NCBI GenBank assembly: GCA_024699855.1
Contig: JAMPIQ010000009.1
Location: 1-64,000 of the forward strand
Source of the DNA: Aphelenchoides besseyi
Taxonomy: Eukaryota > Nematoda > Chromadorea > Rhabditida > Aphelenchoididae
DNA: 64,000 nucleotides
Direction of reading: 5' to 3'
In this document: positions 33,505 through 45,468 of the stretch, piece by piece
Position numbering within the stretch: the stretch's first letter is position 1
How the letters are laid out: each line of letters starts with the position of its first letter
Translations under genes and position numbers: made by a program
The notes under the pieces: generated by a model
What the model was told of the DNA's origin: nothing
Databases searched by the model: none
What the model saw: only the letters and a program-made list of their open reading frames with translations

Positions 33505-36500
33505 TTGCAATCGAAGAGAACATGCCGGTGATTGGCAGTCATTTAATGATACGACCATATCATCTGCTACTTCCAGTTTTGAATCGAGCGATTCTGAACA
33601 ACAGACCGAAGATCCGTGTAATCACTTCGAAGTATTTGAACTTTGCTGAATGGAACAACAAGTGCCCCAAACATACGATTTTTGCTGCTCTAAGTGAGTT
33701 CACGAGCTTTGCATCTCAATCGGGAGTTTTAGCATTGGCACCGTACACACTGGGCTCGGAATTGTCGGATTCGGTCTCTGTGGCTTCGCATTCTTCATTC
33801 TGACCGCAGAGATCGTTGTTGAGAATGTTCGACGGTACCTTGAATGCAAACTCCAACCACTTTTACGACACAGAAAACATCGTTTGTCTTGACCTTATTG
33901 TTCAATAGAACCACAAGTAGACATAAACTTTTTATCCGAAAGACTGCTCTTAATCAATGTATAAGCAAACAAGTTATGCCCATCCAGATGTCTCAGTGGG
34001 CTTCTCAATCGAGGTTGTCATTTAGGAGTTCAGAAACGACAAGATCTTCGTATGTTGTGATATGCCAATTCTCGGACAATTAGTTATTCGAACTTGTTTA
34101 CATGCATAAGATGCAAATTCGTAGAAATTAGCGATTCAAAAGTTGATATCCGTCCGAGATTTCAGGTTTTTGGTCATTCGAGGGCTCTTCTCTCTCAACG
34201 GACAGCAGCTCGATTCCTTGCTCTTGGGCTCTCTGATGTTTCTCCGTCGTCGCTGTGAGGGCTGGAGCCTCTGCTTCATGCTCTTCCTGCTCTTCAAGCC
34301 GACCGCGATCGCTACTTCGGGCAAAGAATGTCTTGAGGACGATGGCAGTTCCTTGTGAGTTCTTGACTCAAGCCTCTTGACTCCTCTTTCCAGGAATTAC
34401 AACGGCAAGTGCAACAAGTTCAACGTCGACCTCGAAACCGACGATGAATCTTTGAGCATCAAGATGGATTACGCGAAGGACATTGTAGCAACTCTGGCTC
34501 CGTACTTGACGCGCTGAAAAACTGTTCAATTTGCACTTGTTTCAGGTTCACAATGACAGTCGGCGGATGTGACATCACAGGCAAGATTTCCAACAAGAAT
34601 GGTGATGGCTCGTTTATTCGTGAAAGTAAACAAATTATTCACAACACTATTACGTCTAAATTTCAGGCACCAACGCACGTCTTCCGACAACGTTCCAGGT
34701 TTCCAAGGACAAGATTACTTACGGTGCTGGCATTGCGATATCCTGTTCGGTGAAGTTCGAATCAATGGGCGAGAAAGGGGGCTTCAAGGTGGCAGTCAAA
34801 TACAACCCCGACAAAGATCTTCCCGGGTTGCGACTGACTTTCGTGAGTTCAGAATCTCGATTGTACAACTTCTGTTCTTTAGGACAACGCGAAGTTCATT
34901 GGAGATCGTGAAGAGGAAAGTGACTGGTCGTGGAGTGGATGGCGCATTTACGTTTGCATTGCCGGCGTGTGAGTTCAACACGAACTACTGGAAGGTCCAT
35001 TTTGTTTCAGTCTTGCGGGTGTGCTCATCGTAGGGAGTATCATCTTTTACTTATGCTATCGCAGGCGCCAAAACATCGCGAATCGTGACGCTGCTCTACA
35101 AGCGGGCACTTCTACGACCGATCTGACGACGGCGACTTCAAAGCTCAGCACCACGAACGCATCTCAAGTCTCGTCCAACACTACGATGGCCGCTCCGCTA
35201 CCTGCTCTCAAGACTCAAAGCACGGTCGGTCAGCAAGCTGTTCCGCAACCAGCGAACGTCGGTCAGCAAGCTGCTCCGCAACCAGCAAACGTCGGCCAGG
35301 AAGCTGCTCCGGAACAACGGGCCGCTCCACCGCTACCGGTTCAAGCGCAGGAGAGCAAGTCGACCGAACGCGACCACACTGGCGAGCTGATTGTGCAGAA
35401 CATGGAAAGGCAAGCACGAGAGAAGGAAGCAGAAAGAAGAAGAAAGAAAAGGAAGAGAGAGAGAAGCAAGAGAAGGAGAAGCAAGAGAAGGAGAAGCAAA
35501 CACCACGAGCCAAGAAGACTTCTAGCAACGATAAGCTATCGCGGGGATCGAACACTTCGAAGGGATCGAAAAGCTCAAAGGGATCAAAGAAGCACAAGAA
35601 GAAAGATGGCAAGTTGAAGGCGGCAGAAGAGGGCGGTGCAGTGGCCAAGAAAACGACGGAAAACCAGCCGGGAACATCGAAGGAAGGAGATGGAACCAAG
35701 AACCAAGATGAGGCGTCTGTGCTCAAACTGGACAAAACTAAATCAGAACATTCGGTGATGGGCGATTTGGAGGCCGACCCGGCTCAAAATGTGGCAAAAC
35801 AAGATGTACGTGAAGAACCACGACAAGAGCCACGAGAGGAAGCACGAGAGGCAGCACCGCCGCCAGTAAGTTTCCGAAATCCCAATCAGTTAGCCGTTCA
35901 ACTATTTCAGAAAGAAAACCCGAGGAGCTGGGACAGAGAGTGGCCAAAAACTGCACCAACTGAAGCGTACAAGCAATACGTTCGCGAACATTACCTTAAC
36001 AATTACGAAGAGCTCGTTGAATACTCCAACAGACACCCGATCACTCAAGAAACCTTAAATGCTTTGGGTCCCTGGTACGACGAGATCAGGAAAGCTGACG
36101 CGGACTACGTAGGTTACTCAACCCGAATGCTGACAAGGGTTGTTTTCAGACGAATCCGGCAAGGAAAGCCCCGACTTTTCCCACCGACTGCTATTTCTTT
36201 GGATTCATCGGAATGCTCGCTAACGAACGTGGCTTGAAATGGCCACCAAGTAACAATTGACTGCTCTCCGTTTGATTGACTGTTTGAGCCCGAATAAACA
36301 TGAAAATGTGAATGCTGAATTCGATTATCGTTTCTATGTTATCACACATATAAATTGAGAGTATCCAAAGATACACCTTCATTTCCGTGTCTCACAAGTC
36401 GAATCTTTTCGAGAGAAATCGTGCTGGAACATATCGAAAGGTGTTCATTGATTATCAGAAGGTCATGAGTTGATCGAAAACATTGAGAGCAAAGCTCAAG

Positions 36501-36642
36501 AGACATCCAAAACACAAGCACTCGACTTTGCAATCACCAGGTTAAATCAAAGAACGGAAGGTTGTAGTTCGAGATCAGAAATTGATCAGATGCAATCAAG
36601 TCACACATTGAACTGCCAATTTGTCGTGTTTTTGTTTGGATT
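33505..36642 (+). repeat. Tandem segment unit B
   Basis: Unit B is a near-exact copy of 30371-33504, 3,138 bp long. It begins with an orphan fragment of the ionotropic receptor's last exon (33505-about 33893), which has no upstream exons and carries a two-base insertion near 33747. It is therefore a non-functional exon copy. Confidence 0.9.
34236..36260 (+). pseudogene. Single-pass membrane protein, copy B, frameshift in tail
   Basis: This copy has the same exon structure as the one at 31101. In the Lys/Glu-rich tail region near 35433 the sequence AGAAAGAAGAAG replaces AGAAGAGAAG. The frame then shifts into an Arg-rich reading that ends at 35617. Beyond this, the remaining original frame is intact from 35614 to the stop at 36258-36260. 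The intron at about 34511 also has one extra A. The lesion is in a purine-rich low-complexity tract and could be an assembly error, in which case this is a second intact gene. Confidence 0.6.
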
Positions 36643-37987
36643 TTGCAATCGAAGAGAACATGCCGGTGATTGGCAGTCATTTAATGATACGACCATATCA
36701 TCTGCTACTTCCAGTTTTGAATCGAGCGATTCTGAACAACAGACCGAAGATCCGTGTAATCACTTCGAAGTATTTGAACTTTGCTGAATGGAACAACAAG
36801 TGCCCCAAACATACGATTTTTGCTGCTCTAAGTGAGTTCACGAGCTTTGCATCTCAATCGGGAGTTTTAGCATTGGCACCGTACACTGGGCTCGGAATTG
36901 TCGGATTCGGTCTCTGTGGCTTCGCATTCTTCATTCTGACCGCAGAGATCGTTGTTGAGAATGTTCGACGGTACCTTGAATGCAAACTCCAACCACTTTT
37001 ACGACACAGAAAACATCGTTTGTCTTGACCTTATTGTTCAATAGAACCACAAGTAGACATAAACTTTTTATCCGAAAGACTGCTCTTAATCAATGTATAA
37101 GCAAACAAGTTATGCCCATCCAGATGTCTCAGTGGGCTTCTCAATCGAGGTTGTCATTTAGGAGTTCAGAAACGACAAGATCTTCGTATGTTGTGATATG
37201 CCAATTCTCGGACAATTAGTTATTCGAACTTGTTTACATGCATAAGATGCAAATTCGTAGAAATTAGCGATTCAAAAGTTGATATCCGTCCGAGATTTCA
37301 GGTTTTTGGTCATTCGAGGGCTCTTCTCTCTCAACGGACAGCAGCTCGATTCCTTGCTCTTGGGCTCTCTGATGTTTCTCCGTCGTCGCTGTGAGGGCTG
37401 GAGCCTCTGCTTCATGCTCTTCCTGCTCTTCAAGCCGACCGCGATCGCTACTTCGGGCAAAGAATGTCTTGAGGACGATGGCAGTTCCTTGTGAGTTCTT
37501 GACTCAAGCCTCTTGACTCCTCTTTCCAGGAATTACAACGGCAAGTGCAACAAGTTCAACGTCGACCTCGAAACCGACGATGAATCTTTGAGCATCAAGA
37601 TGGATTACGCGAAGGACATTGTAGCAACTCTGGCTCCGTACTTGACGCGCTGAAAACTGTTCAATTTGCACTTGTTTCAGGTTCACAATGACAGTCGGCG
37701 GATGTGACATCACAGGCAAGATTTCCAACAAGAATGGTGATGGCTCGTTTATTCGTGAAAGTAAACAAATTATTCACAACACTATTACGTCTAAATTTCA
37801 GGCACCAACGCACGTCTTCCGACAACGTTCCAGGTTTCCAAGGACAAGATTACTTACGGTGCTGGCATTGCGATATCCTGTTCGGTGAAGTTCGAATCAA
37901 TGGGCGAGAAAGGGGGCTTCAAGGTGGCAGTCAAATACAACCCCGACAAAGATCTTCCCGGGTTGCGACTGACTTTCGTGAGTTCAA
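36643..37987 (+). repeat. Tandem segment unit C (partial)
   Basis: Identity with units A and B runs through the receptor-exon fragment (36643-37028), the spacer and the first four exons of the membrane-protein gene. It stops abruptly inside the fourth intron, just after GTGAGTTCA at about 37979-37987. Beyond this the sequence is unrelated at nucleotide level. Confidence 0.85.
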
Positions 37988-38281
37988 ACACAAGAAAATA
38001 AGAATGTCAGTTTTCAGGACGCGAAGATTTTCACACCCACTGAAAAGGCCGATTACAGCTATTTCATTTATATCTTCATTGCGTAAGTTTTCATTTATTG
38101 TATCGATCACAAGTTGGCATTTAGGATAGTTGTTGTGGCTCTTGTTGTAAAACTATTGGCTATCGTTTGCTGGTATTGTCGCAAAAGACGGGCACGAGCG
38201 AGGAACCAGGAGCCAAATGCTTCTAAACCGACGATCAACGCAAACTTGGGAACTGAAGCTCAAGCTCCGAACGTTGCGTAG
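37372..38281 (+). CDS. Single-pass membrane protein, copy C, short-tail chimera
   Basis: Six exons give 237 residues in frame. The first four match copies A and B. The last two (38018-38082 and 38125-38281) are different. The signal peptide and extracellular domain are the same as in copy A. The membrane-proximal DAKIFTPTEKADYSYF segment parallels DNAKFIGDREEESDWSW of copy A. The new membrane helix is IVVVALVVKLLAIVCWYC and the tail is only about 35 residues (RKRRARARNQEPN and onward). It therefore carries the same outside with a different inside. It probably arose by recombination between two paralogous genes within the shared 5' half. Frame and splice sites are intact, so it is likely expressed. 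Confidence 0.7.
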
Positions 38282-39355
38282 CATTGTGTTTGACTTCTTG
38301 TTTACACAATAAATACGAAATACAAATAACACCACTTTCTATATTCGCTTTATCTCAACTGCCCTCTATCTTTCTCCTATACTAATGATCTCATACAAAG
38401 ATTGCCAGTTCATAACAACCGAACGGACAACTATCTCTGTGCTCATCAGACGATCTGTCACAAACGAACAAATCTTACAATTCGGTTGTTTTAGAGCGCT
38501 CAAAGAAAACTGAAGAGATTCCGAAGTGTTGGTCGTTTCGTCAAAGAACTGAACGTCGAGCTCAAGTTTTCCAACGCAGTTGATAAGCAACAAAAATAAG
38601 GTGATTACCGAGTGGTTGGGTTGTTTCTTGCAATTGAAGATAGAAATTGTTTGATGACTGGATCCCTTGCTCCTATTCCACTTGTTCGTCCTCACCTCAT
38701 GTTTGTCTTTGTTGAATGTTCATTCGTGAGCGCTCGGAAATGTTGTTAGGTTAGATTTTGTGTTAAATTTTTATTTTTTGAGAAGGATTGGTGAGGTTGT
38801 TTTGGTCAAGCAAAAGTAAAATTTGTGTTTTGAGCGACAGTATGAAGGTTGAAGTTTTGAATGGTTGGAGTGAGTTGAAAAAAAGATCTAAGGTTTTAAG
38901 GTCGTTGGTTTGAGTAGTGAGAAGAGAGATGCGATTGAAGGTGTTTAGAGGATGCGCATTTTACTTATTCGTTGATACTTGAGCGCTCAAAAAGGAAACT
39001 GAAGATGAGAACAAACGAGAAGGTTCGAATCTTTTGCGATCACACGACAGGCACTCAACTGAACGAGTCGACTAACTGCAAAGAAAAGGCGGAGTCTGAC
39101 TGCTGACTGACAACGAAATTGATCATCATTTTGCAAGCAACAACTATCGGACGGAATTGACTTCAACATCAACTCAAGGAACGATCGTGATTATAAATCT
39201 TTAAGTTTTCTTCAAGATCTTTGTTCTGCTTTGTCCAACGATCTCAACGAATGCAAAATGATTGTTCAATGAGAACCAAGATCTTGTAGGTTTTATGAGT
39301 ATCTTAGGAATTGTGAAGGATATAATGCAAGTGAGCAAAAATTACAAAAAACAAA
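38282..39355. other. Intergenic spacer
   Basis: An AATAAA (about 38310) follows gene copy C. No other coding signal was recognised. Confidence 0.4.
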
Positions 39356-40918
39356 TTAGTTGGCTTTTTCTATTTCAATTTCTTCGTGTTCCATTTCTTC
39401 GGAATAACCTTCTTCATCTTCCCATCCTTCTTCATCGTCGTAGTTTTCGTCCATGTCCTCGTCGTCGAACATGTTTTGCGCATCAATCAATTGACCAAAA
39501 CGACCCCACAAGAACAACTTCATGTTCTGACCGGTGCAGATTAGTGCAGGAGTTAGACACGATTTGCATGGGAATCGATCGTACGATGGAGTTGATTGAA
39601 AGTCCGTATCGTTCCTCATCTTCTCTTCCGTCGTTAATTCGCAGTTGAAGTCCGCAAAAATCGGCAAACGCACGAACTCTTCCATCCAACTCTTTTCGTT
39701 CTGATTGTCGTTGAGAAAGACCGTCGTGTTGATTGCGAACATGAATCGAGTTTGAAATCCACGTTCAAGTGCTTCTTTTACGTGTTTGAACATGAATACG
39801 AGGAAGTCGACAAGTTTCTGGAGCGCTGCAGTCGGCGGTTGATTCTAAATAAGAAGTTGAGAAGCTTCGAGATATTCAACAGCTTACGTAGTAGTTGTTG
39901 ATCCCACTCCGATGTGTTGAATAGAAGAGTTTCTTGAGGTTCGGCACGTGCTTGTAAAATTCCAACGGCAGAAACCACGGTTGATCCGCTTGAAAGCGAT
40001 CAGCCAAGTTTTCCAGATAGATCTCTTCGATTGATGGTTGGACGATTTCCATGTTGCTACAAACAAATCATGATTGTTTCACAACACTTCCGGCTACCTT
40101 AACACGATCATTGGAACTCGATAGCGGACGTCACGATTGTCTTCGTCGAAATCATTGTCGTCTTCGAAGCAACGCATTTGCAAGCGGATTTGACGGAACT
40201 TGTGATACAGAATTTTTGCAAAATCACGCTGCAATGATCAAGGACGTTCATTCAGAAAACCTTTGGCCTCACTGGTGCCTTGTAAATGTCGAACTCAGCC
40301 GAGAACTTCTCGATGTTCAACGGTTTCAATCCACGATCGTCAATCAAATTTCCCCACTTGCAATTTAACATCTTCAAATGGCCATCAGAACTCAATTGCT
40401 CTGCCAACTTCGCTGAATTGTCCGTGTACTCTGCATCGCTCCAGATCTCGTACTCCGAAACACCTGCAATTTGAAAGTGTGGAAGTCCGATTGTAAGCTT
40501 ACCAATGAGACGTAGAACTAGTTCCGAATCGATTGCTTTCCTCGGACCACGCGAATATTCCACTGCGATGAGCTTTTTGATCTCTGGACGTGCTAATTTG
40601 AAGACAGCGAGTGCCGTTTGTTCGGTCAGCAACGGGGTTTCGAATTCGCGAAGAATCCACATGTTCGGCTCCCTGTCACCAACAGCCGCCAATCGAACGT
40701 CAACCACCGAGTTGCGCAAAGCATCTTGAGCAGCCAAACAGAAGTTCTTCGAAACGTTCTAAAACACTAGAGATGAGAATGAAGGTTGGACCCACCATCA
40801 AACGGATCGCTCGTTTGCGTTTGTGTAGCGGCAAAACTTGACAGTCATTAGAAATGAAATGTTGAAAGAATGTTGCAGCGGCTTGTGGAAGCAGTTTCGA
40901 TGGTCGAACTTCGGTCAT
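39356..40918 (-). CDS. Uncharacterised 469-residue protein with acidic C terminus
   Basis: Five exons (40796-40918, 40261-40758, 40098-40228, 39888-40056, 39356-39844) keep one frame, with introns of 32-43 nt. The protein starts MTEVRPSKLLPQAAATFFQH and has no signal peptide or membrane segment. The body is mixed alpha/beta with repeated short hydrophobic motifs such as LPHFQIAGVSEYEIW, LKMLNCKWG and VPNLKKLFYS. These look like leucine-rich or F-box-associated style segments (compare FTH/DUF38-type nematode proteins), but no diagnostic motif is visible. The last 40 residues are strongly acidic (DDEDMDENYDDEEGWEDEEG). It is probably intracellular. The family is not recognised. Confidence 0.65.
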
Positions 40919-41503
40919 GACACTTAAACACAAGAATGACGAGACCTCACGATGGTTTCAAAAACACGTAAACAAACTATAAGGTCAAAAGCGCGAAATG
41001 GCCGACTCCTCAACGGCAACACACTTAACATCAATCGATTTCTCCGCTGTTCGCAATGAATTTAACTGTTGGCTTTGAATCGTTTTTATTCCAACTTCTG
41101 ACTATTTTGACTCACTGATCGATGCTACTGTTCTTAAGTCTCTAAGCATACTCGATGTTCAAATGATGATAACAACCGATTGCTTAACCGATGTGTTTAT
41201 TGGCCTCAAGGACAAGCGGAAACAAACAAGTTTACTACAAGGAATTTAATTTGCAATTACGCGGAAGTTCCAAAAACATTTAAACTTCTTGCAACTTGTA
41301 TTCGATAGTGTAAGACCGTTTAGTTGGAACATTAGAATACAACAATGACATTAGATTTAGAGATAATGTAGTTGTCGCGATGACACAATAACAAACTAGT
41401 CCACTGACTGATTACTCGACTAATTAGATGGATACGTGTTTATTGCGTTTGGACAGTGAGTTTATATAAGAGGCGATAATGAACTAATATTATTCATAAA
41501 CTA
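40919..41503. other. Spacer between the 469-residue gene and the mariner
   Basis: No gene was recognised. Confidence 0.4.
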
Positions 41504-42889
41504 TTGGGTTGTTACTAAAGTTTTGTCTGATTGCGTCATGAGTGACCTAAATTAGGAATGAAAGAAATTGACCGGTCGGTTGGAAGTGTGTGAACGAAGT
41601 TCGGTTGTTCAGCTGCCTACTGTCCTAAGTATGATTTTCGTTGTAGATTAGAATTCATTCATTAAAATTAACACAAATCATCAAAAATACTCGCCATTTG
41701 AGTTGATAGTTCGGCGCCACCGTACGGGCAATTGGGTGATTCCGCGCGTGTAGAAGGATCGATGACGGGAGGCGAAGAACGAGTTGAGGGACCGGCGGAG
41801 ATGATCGACGTCGTTGAATCGGCGTCCTCGTATCCACGTCTTTAGCGAACGGAAGAGATGGTAGTCCGTTGGCGAAAGGTCCGGAGAGTACGGCGGGTGC
41901 TCGATGGCCGTCCAACCCAAAGTCCTCAGGTGCTGTTGAGTTCTTCGGGCGGTGTGCGGTCGCGCGTTGTCCTGGAGCAGTAGAACGTCGTGGCGATGAC
42001 GAAGGGCGGCGGCGACTCGATCCATTTGGGCACAGTACAGTTCCGAAGTGATCGTCTGCCCGCGGTCCAACAACTCCCAGTGCACAACACCTAACCGATT
42101 CCACCAAACAGAAAGCATAACTTTTGTTTGGAAAAGATTCGGCCGGGGTGTACCACCCGGTCGCTGACTGGGACGCAACCATTGCCCACGGCGATATGGA
42201 TTGTCAAGTTGGACCCATGTTTCGTCGCAGGTTAGGAGCCGGTGGACGAACGGGTTGGCACGTTGCTGCTGGAGGAGATTTTCGGCAGCCCGGACTCGCC
42301 GTTGCTTCTGCAGGTCCGTCAACTCGTGGGGTACCCACCGTCCTCGTCGATGCCGGAGACCTAAACGAGAATAACCATTAGTGATTGTAAACATAAAGAA
42401 TTGCTTGCCCGCTCGTCTTAATGTTCTCCAAACGGTTATATGGCAACAACCATTAGCCAATTCGCGAGTTGATTGCGCAGGTCGATTGGACACAGCGTTG
42501 AGAACCGTCGGTTGATGAACCGTTGGCGGACGTCCTGCTCGTGGTTGATCGGCCAAATCCTCGAGTCCATCGTCGAACTTTTTGAACCATCGACATGCCG
42601 TCCTCTCGGTGGTCGTTCGCGTTCCATGTGCCAAGTTGATGATGGCGGCGGCTTTGGCGGGCGAGTGATGGAGACGATATTCGTTGAGAAGCAGAAGTCG
42701 CACTTGTTCACGAGTGAGACCCATTTGACGAAATTAGTCAAGGAAACAGGAGTAGCGATGTCGAGAAACAGCAGATCCAATAAATCAAATTTGACACTTC
42801 GTTTAATTTCCAATCGACCGGTCAATTTCTTTCGTTCCAATTTTAGAAAATGCATTGCGCAATCAGACAAAACTTTAGTAACAACCCAA
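41504..42889 (-). mobile_element. Complete mariner element with TA target duplication
   Basis: Perfect 32-bp inverted repeats (41504-41535 and 42858-42889, outer end TTGGGTTGTTACTAAAG) are flanked by TA on both sides. Imperfect inverted similarity extends inward to about 80 bp, including GAAAGAAATTGACCGGTC on the left and its complement on the right. The element is 1,386 bp, typical for mariner, and carries one full transposase gene. Confidence 0.95.
41681..42724 (-). CDS. Mariner transposase (DD34D)
   Basis: This is an open frame of 347 codons from ATG 42724. It has an N-terminal helix-turn-helix region (LTREQVRLLLLNEYRLHHS, and a second near STRELANGCCH). The catalytic Asp residues lie in LTCDETWV, LLQDNARPH and SPDLSPTDYHLF, with 34 residues between the last two. 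WVPHELT marks the linker before the catalytic domain. A 48-nt in-frame segment with GC and AG ends (GCAAGCAATT to GTTTAG, about 42370-42417) sits within the N-terminal half and encodes residues atypical for the family. It may be a GC-AG intron. The gene looks intact and could be active. Confidence 0.9.
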   Translation of the reverse strand: MGLTREQVRLLLLNEYRLHHSPAKAAAIINLAHGTRTTTERTACRWFKKFDDGLEDLADQPRAGRPPTVHQPTVLNAVSNRPAQSTRELANGCCHITVWRTLRRAGKQFFMFTITNGYSRLGLRHRRGRWVPHELTDLQKQRRVRAAENLLQQQRANPFVHRLLTCDETWVQLDNPYRRGQWLRPSQRPGGTPRPNLFQTKVMLSVWWNRLGVVHWELLDRGQTITSELYCAQMDRVAAALRHRHDVLLLQDNARPHTARRTQQHLRTLGWTAIEHPPYSPDLSPTDYHLFRSLKTWIRGRRFNDVDHLRRSLNSFFASRHRSFYTRGITQLPVRWRRTINSNGEYF

Positions 42890-42892
42890 TAA

Positions 42893-43178
42893 AAAGCAGT
42901 TTACGCAGATGGATAATAAATGCGAAGTTCGCGTTCGTCGCGACAATTGCCGATGGACCGTGTATTCTAAATTCTGCTGGAAAACATCCTCAATGATCAC
43001 CTACCGTTTGGTTTATTCCGAAGATTAGGATAGTAAATCCATCGGCGAAAGCGGCAACCAAGAGAATCGAACGATACAGCTTTAAACTCATAGGTGATCG
43101 TCGAAGAATCAAAAAGGTCAAAAGCACATTGGAGATACTGTCTATGATGAACGATGGAACACGATTTAACTGAAGCAC
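42893..43178 (-). pseudogene. Serpentine chemoreceptor fragment next to the mariner
   Basis: The minus-strand reading VPSFIIDSISNVLLTFLILR, then SILLVAAFADGFTILIFG, matches the first two membrane helices of nematode STR-type receptors. After a GTAGGT donor near 43005, a possible second exon (HGPSAIVATNANFAFII) runs straight into the mariner's right end. No continuation is visible left of the mariner. The receptor gene therefore appears to have been broken at or before the insertion. Confidence 0.55.
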
Positions 43179-45468
43179 AAGAGGTACAATGTTAGAATCG
43201 AAGTTAAGTGTCGTATCGTTGACCTGTGAGTTTTCGATATCATATATTTCACCGACTTATCAAATGGTCTCTATAAAGCGGCGCGGTCACATAAAACTGA
43301 AAACTTTTCTTCTAAATACAATATCTGTACACGGCTGAAAACTTGTACTTAAAGAATGCAAAACATTCGTCTCTTACATTAACGACATGGTTTTTAACTC
43401 TAATTGAAACTAAAGAGGTATTGTGATCTTAAGATGAATCTCATTTTGATAGCAATCCAGAATCCACAATTTTTCTTTATTCATTGAAGTCGATAGAACA
43501 GGTAAATGTCGAGTTAGTTGCCCACTAAGGTTCCATCACATTGACTAAATGGTAACTACAACAACTTGAAATTAAGTGTTCTGCATAGTTTGGCTGCTCA
43601 TGAACGTTGTTGTCGTTGCACTTCCACTTCTTATCGAACTTCCATAAGAAAGACTCGAAGATGATTTTTTCCGGCCCAGCAACTGATGTATTTTCGTTAA
43701 AATATTTCTTACAACTTTGCTTCAAAAACACGTTTCCCACCAATTAGGTCGAAAAATGTAATCCGATATATCGATGGACATCGGCCAACACTTATCGTAG
43801 GATTCCGCTAGGAGCTGTGGAAATCTGTGGATTAGAGAAACAATACTCATCTATTGAGAAGAGCTTTATTCCCCTTATCAGTTCACTTTTGTTTGCGCAT
43901 TTCAGTAAATCCAACTTGTTTTGTTGACCACCGGAAGAATGTGTGTCTTAGCTTGAAACTCTTCTGTCTGTTCTTCTCTTCAATTTCTAACTGTTGGTAA
44001 TTATTTCAATGTTTTTGGAAGCGCTTCTGCTTGTGTCGATTAAAGTGTGGTGATAAACGCAATTGCATCTTGTCCATTCGAGCACCATCTGTGCTAACTG
44101 TTATTCCGTAGTCCTAAATACGTTTGACGAGTTTTCTTCTCTTCGATTACCATTGATCCCTTTTTGAAGATCTCTTTCCGTGCAGCAATCGTATATTGTC
44201 TACAAATTCGAGATCGAGGAGAACTTCTTTACGCACAATAGGCAATTTCTGGGTCTTCTCGACTTCCAATAATGTTCAATTTCTTCATTTAACACAATCC
44301 GTTATTTCGAGAACGTGTTTCAGATAATCTAAATCGCACATTCTATGCCGCGAAAATAAATAAGAACCCTTGAGTCTTCCGGACTTGTGGATCGTTAAAG
44401 CTTGTACGTTGCTAGCGATCTAGTAGTCTTAATGAACGGTACCGAAACTCCAGCTGAAGTTATTATTTAAATTCAAGATTTTGCGCAAAGACTTCCATTT
44501 AGCTCAATCACATCAACTGCCTCAGCGATGTAATTTCCACATTTTTCGGCGCCTTGTTTGATTAGATGAGATAAGTTTATAGTGACTTGAGAGCTACCAA
44601 ACTCTTGTGTTCATTTGAGAATAAAACATTACCGTTGGTGCATCTTTCAAGTTTCTGTGTCATTCCGACTTCATTTATTCGCAATGGTTTTAATTTGGTC
44701 CTAACACTCTTATTTACTATATGCTAAAGATGTAATTGAACTGGAATTGCACCACCAAATGGATGCTTAACCGTTGGACTCTTAACATTCTATTATCCAA
44801 CTCACCAATAGCAACTGATGACAGCGCTCAAAAACATTTTAAGCAGAAAATAACAAGCTTTTACTATGAGATTTGGATTAAAGCCTACGAGATTTAACTT
44901 CTACGCTCAATCGTATCGATTCCTACGAATAAGATTCAACATCTAAATTTTCCATTGCACTTCAACAATCAACTCAAAGGCGTATATATCACATTGTAAT
45001 TGCATTGTCTATCGTTATTTCAACATCTCAAATCGTATATCGCATGTAAATTGCATTGAGAAATGAATTGATAGCACTTGATTGAACGGGCATTTTATTA
45101 CACTTGAACCTGAACGCTACTTCCGGACATTGCATCGCATTCAAATCAACTTTTAACGCTGAAACTCGAAAGTAAAATCAACTGGAAACTCACATTCAAG
45201 TGCAATTTACGCGCCATCAAAACGCTTATTAACCGAACAAAGATAATCCACGTCTGAGAGTCGACCAGCCGTCGTGTTTTCTGCTTTTGACCGAAACTCC
45301 TGACTGTTTCACAGAAACATGTGGACGCCATTTGAAGCGATTGCTATGATCGAAAGAAACATCCGCTTTTTGGGCAAACGAGAAGCAGCCGAGCTGCTCT
45401 CATAACAGAAAAACCGAGCTTCCAATTTGAAAACACACACCTCAGACTTCACCAATGAATTCAAGTTT
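43179..45468. other. Gene-poor spacer
   Basis: This is 2.3 kb of AT-rich sequence without a supported gene. A segment at about 44990-45075 (GCATTGTCTATCGTTATTTC and onward to GTAAATTGCATTG) recurs in diverged form at about 55583-55655. Confidence 0.45.
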
